Origin: Escarpia spicata
Taxonomy: Eukaryota > Annelida > Polychaeta > Sabellida > Siboglinidae
DNA: 64,000 bases
Direction of reading: 5' to 3'
Assembly: GCA_963995525.1 (NCBI GenBank)
Contig: OZ023205.1
Span: 64,441,556-64,505,555 of the forward strand
Positions 60,209 through 64,000 of the stretch are shown here, piece by piece. Each line of letters starts with the position of its first letter. Position 1 is the stretch's first letter. Both the position numbers and the translations under genes were made by a program. The notes under the pieces were generated by a model, which saw only the letters and a list, made by a program, of their open reading frames with translations, was not told where the DNA came from and did no database searches.

Positions 60209-60572
60209 CCAGACACCCATCTGCCTCGTCTCTGGGACCGGCTGCTCGGACAGACGTGTCTTCCTCCTTCGACGGGGTTTGTGCATCAACCGGCGGTCTA
60301 GCAAATCCACGAAGGCTTCAAAAATGGGTCCTCTTCTAAACACTCTGCTTTTCGTCAGATAAGACGCATCACTGACGTCGTATGAGCGTCTTTCGTGATG
60401 ACAAGCGTGTCCGATTCGTCGTCGAGGCCAGTAGGCCTCCCAGTGACAAGGATGCGACATACCGGGTCCGTCGAATCCACAGACATTGTGACTGCCTTCG
60501 CATATATAGCGGCGAACATCATCTCACGGTGGTGTACACTGTCTTTCTCATCAGACGTGGACGGGCTCGCCA
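60209..60572. other. Spacer between CR1 5' end and segment A
   Basis: No recognised feature; open frames on both strands without known domains. Confidence 0.4.
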
Positions 60573-61693
<1,121 letters not shown>

Positions 61694-62020
61694 GGTTGCC
61701 TGGTTTTCTATAGTTCATTTAAATGAATAAACTAATCAATTGACTTATTAATATTTATCACGGTTACGGCACTTTACATTCGTCCCCTTCCAACAAAGAT
61801 GACACGTCGTGTCGTCATTAACAAAACAGGAAATAAAGGACATAACCCTGTAAAATTGGACTTAAAATATCCAGCACCAAAATACTACAATAACAAAAAA
61901 CCATTGCCAGAAAGACCACACAATTAGGCATGTCGACTTGATTAATATAACGCAATATACATCCAGTGAAAATTCTATCTAAAACAACAATTCACCAATA
62001 GTTGTACAATATCACATCAA
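61694..62020 (-). repeat. RT-derived composite unit, terminal part
   Basis: GGTTGCCTGG next to the CT array, then the same 3' sequence as 6560-6918 in reverse (TTACATTCGTCCCCTTCCAA, GACACGTCGTGTCGTC). Confidence 0.85.
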
Positions 62021-62442
62021 GCATATAGCGTGTAATGGCGACGTTAAAGTGTTAAAATTTTTCGTTCCGCATTATATCCTATTTACTGAAGAGAGCGTTG
62101 AACTGCCGCGCTACACAATACGTGAATGGTACGTGAGTGCGTCTACAACATTACGCCTTATACCTATTTAATGTGGTTTTAAAGACTGATATATTGATTG
62201 TATTGTAAAAGCTGCCAATATCGCCCACCGAGGATTCGCTATTGTCCTGCACTAGCTGAACTCCTGTGTCGAGGTCACGCGTGGCTGCACTCTTGTGCCC
62301 TGACGAGCCGTCTCTGGGTGCCGATGCCGATCGACCCAATACAACATAGAATCAGCACGGGCCGGTTCGTGTTGTGTCCCCGAACAATGCACACGTCGTC
62401 GGGTCTCCATCACGGCGGTGACATGCGTCGACGGAGTCACAC
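62021..62442. other. Interval upstream of the last LINE
   Basis: No recognised domain; may include the 5' UTR or ORF1 end of the following LINE. Confidence 0.4.
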
Positions 62443-64000
62443 ATGCGTGACGACATGCTTCATCTTGATGGCTCTTCTGCCGATTCTGCTATTCCAACCC
62501 ATAAACTATTTTACCAGAACACTACTAGCATCGTTGGCAAGTTACAAGACTTTAACATTTTCTTAAACGATCATGACTACAACTTCATAGCGATAACCGA
62601 AACATGGCTGCGGGGGATATTTTCGACAACGAGGTTCTGCCAAATATATACAACATATACATACGAGACAGAGACAGCACAGTTGTGGCAAACAACAAGA
62701 CGTGTCGCGGCGGTGGTGTCTTGGTTTCAGTGAGTAATACATACAACTCCAAACGTAGGCTGGATTTGGAAATAGCATGGACGCAAACGCGCTTGGCGGG
62801 ACAAAGCCTCTATCTAGGGTATGTTTACCTCCCGACCTGGTCGGATGTGGACACCTGGTCAGAGCTCGACAAATCGCTGGAACTGGTCACTAGAGCTTTG
62901 AACCTTGACTGCGATTGTGTGTTACTCTTGGGCGATTTCAATCGTGCAAACATTCAATGGACACCGTCAACGAACACAATAGGCCTTATGCCCCATTAAT
63001 GGACCAATCCACATTCCGAGTTGTGTGTTGAAATGTTATCTGAATACGGCCTTGTGCAGTGTAACGCTGACCACACATGCAACGATCACACACTAGATCT
63101 TGTCTTTGTGCATGGTGCAGAGTGTAATGTTAAGAAAATAGACAAGGCGGTGAAATCCACACACGACGCCCTACATTGTGAACTGTTAAGTGCCAACCGA
63201 CCAAACCAGGAACCCTCTAAACATGTTGTTTATAACTATCGCAAAGCGGACTTTAGTCACCTAAGACACTTATTGTCTTGTATCCCGTGGTCATTTCTCA
63301 CGGACAGTACTGACATTGACGACAGTTTTGATATATTGTATGACATTTGTATATGCTGCCATAAACGAATGCGTTCCTCGTATCTGCATTCGTGGACGTA
63401 AATACCCAATATGGTATGATAACGATATGATCGCAACCTTGAACGAGAAAGACATCGCACACAAAGCATGGAAACGCTCACATTCGTTATCTGATTACCA
63501 AGTATTTTCTGAACTACGAATCATTTTTAAGAAACTTAAAAGAGAAAGGTATTGTGACTACACATCGGAAATTGAAAAGTCCGTAAACCAAAACACCAAA
63601 CATCTAATCAGTTTTGCCAAAAGCAAACAAACTAATGTAAAATTTCCTAACTCAATGGCATATAAAGGCATTGAGGCAGACAGTCCAGCTGATATAGCAG
63701 AACTATTTTCTGACCACTTCGAATATGTCTTTACATTAATAGATAACCTTGTTTATTCAAGTATTGCTTCCTTTCAATCCGACTCAATGACTAATATCAA
63801 TGTGTCTTATGATGATGTCATCAGGGGACTAAGAACCACCGATTTAAAGAAAGCATGCGGTCCTGACAATATATCAGATGTAATCCTTAGGGAATGTGCT
63901 GCCGAATTAGCAGGTCCACTAACTATGCTTTTTAATGTGTCCTTAAACTGTGGAACTTTTCCAACTTGTTTTAATAGAGCAACTGTTGTTCCTGTGTACA
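62443..64000 (+). pseudogene. Non-LTR LINE, endonuclease and start of RT, runs off the window
   Basis: Starts LFYQNTTSIVGKLQDFNIFL and YNFIAITETWL (endonuclease N-terminus with catalytic Glu), a frameshift near 62,610, DIFDNEVLPNIYNIYIRDRD, CRGGGVLVSVSN, LYLGYVYLPTWSDVD, CVLLLGDFNRANIQW (GDFN kept), a TAA at 62,997, CNDHTLDLVFVHGAECNVKK and STHDALHCEL (SDH now THD). After another shift: KAWKRSHSLSDYQVFSELR, DIAELFSDHFEYVFT, DDVIRGLRTTDLKKACGPDN (RT fingers) and PLTMLFNVSLNCGTFPTCFN at the window edge. Jockey-superfamily by motif style; the palm lies outside. Confidence 0.78.

Overview
This is eukaryotic nuclear DNA, almost certainly from a marine invertebrate. The window is AT-rich and holds no operons or long uninterrupted host genes. 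It has spliced exon fragments with GT..AG borders, at least ten non-LTR retrotransposon (LINE) copies from several clades, tRNA-derived SINEs, TIR-bounded DNA elements and very long (CT/GA)n arrays. A galaxin-type di-cysteine repeat protein suggests a lophotrochozoan (mollusc-like) or similar biomineralising invertebrate. The sequence alone does not settle the taxon.

Left part (1-13 kb). A LINE fragment opens the window and recurs at 7.5-8.4 kb. The best host-gene candidate lies on the minus strand at 2901-4247: an 83-nt signal-peptide exon, a 626-nt intron holding a SINE, and a terminal exon of 27-residue galaxin-like repeats, joined in matching phase. Then come two ~1 kb copies of an RT-derived unit (5.4-6.9 and 8.4-9.4 kb), a 326-bp (GA)n array and the 5' half of a CR1-like LINE (9.45-12.24 kb) whose ORF1 has an SGNH-esterase-like end.

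Middle (13-35 kb). Two opposed copies of a LINE with a C-terminal zinc-knuckle (13.6-16.8 kb) are broken up by an unclassified repeat. A ~840-bp palindrome lies at 17.4-18.25 kb, then a GC-rich minisatellite, a SINE and a Jockey-superfamily RT fragment. An EN-RT LINE on the minus strand (20.6-28.0 kb) is split by a ~4.6 kb element with inverted ends that carries a broken P2RX7-like (Trp-Cys-x-Cys-Gly) gene and a nested L2-like LINE. Next to it is a second, ~6.5 kb TIR element (28,663-35,173) with GTTGG-rich subterminal repeats. It holds a three-exon, decayed DUF4806-type gene and a nearly intact CR1 ORF2 inserted downstream.

Right part (35-64 kb). 35-42 kb is mostly anonymous, but 40,671-40,833 holds a second copy of the galaxin gene's signal-peptide exon, frameshifted by 4 nt. 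After it come an L2-like LINE with a dateable insertion site (42,992-46,266), a tandem composite array with (CT)n cores (46.6-49.3 kb), a tRNA-like sequence, a small palindrome, a long minus-strand CR1 relic (51.6-54.9 kb), two L2-like LINEs in tandem (54.9-58.1 kb), an inverted copy of the CR1 5' half (58.3-60.2 kb) with the composite/CT unit beyond it, and a LINE that runs off the window end.

Overall this is a transposon-dense accessory region. The points of most interest are the secreted galaxin-like gene with its duplicated signal exon, the two TIR elements carrying P2RX7-like and DUF4806 genes, and several large palindromic or inverted structures. All clade and family names rest on reading translated motifs by eye; no search was run.
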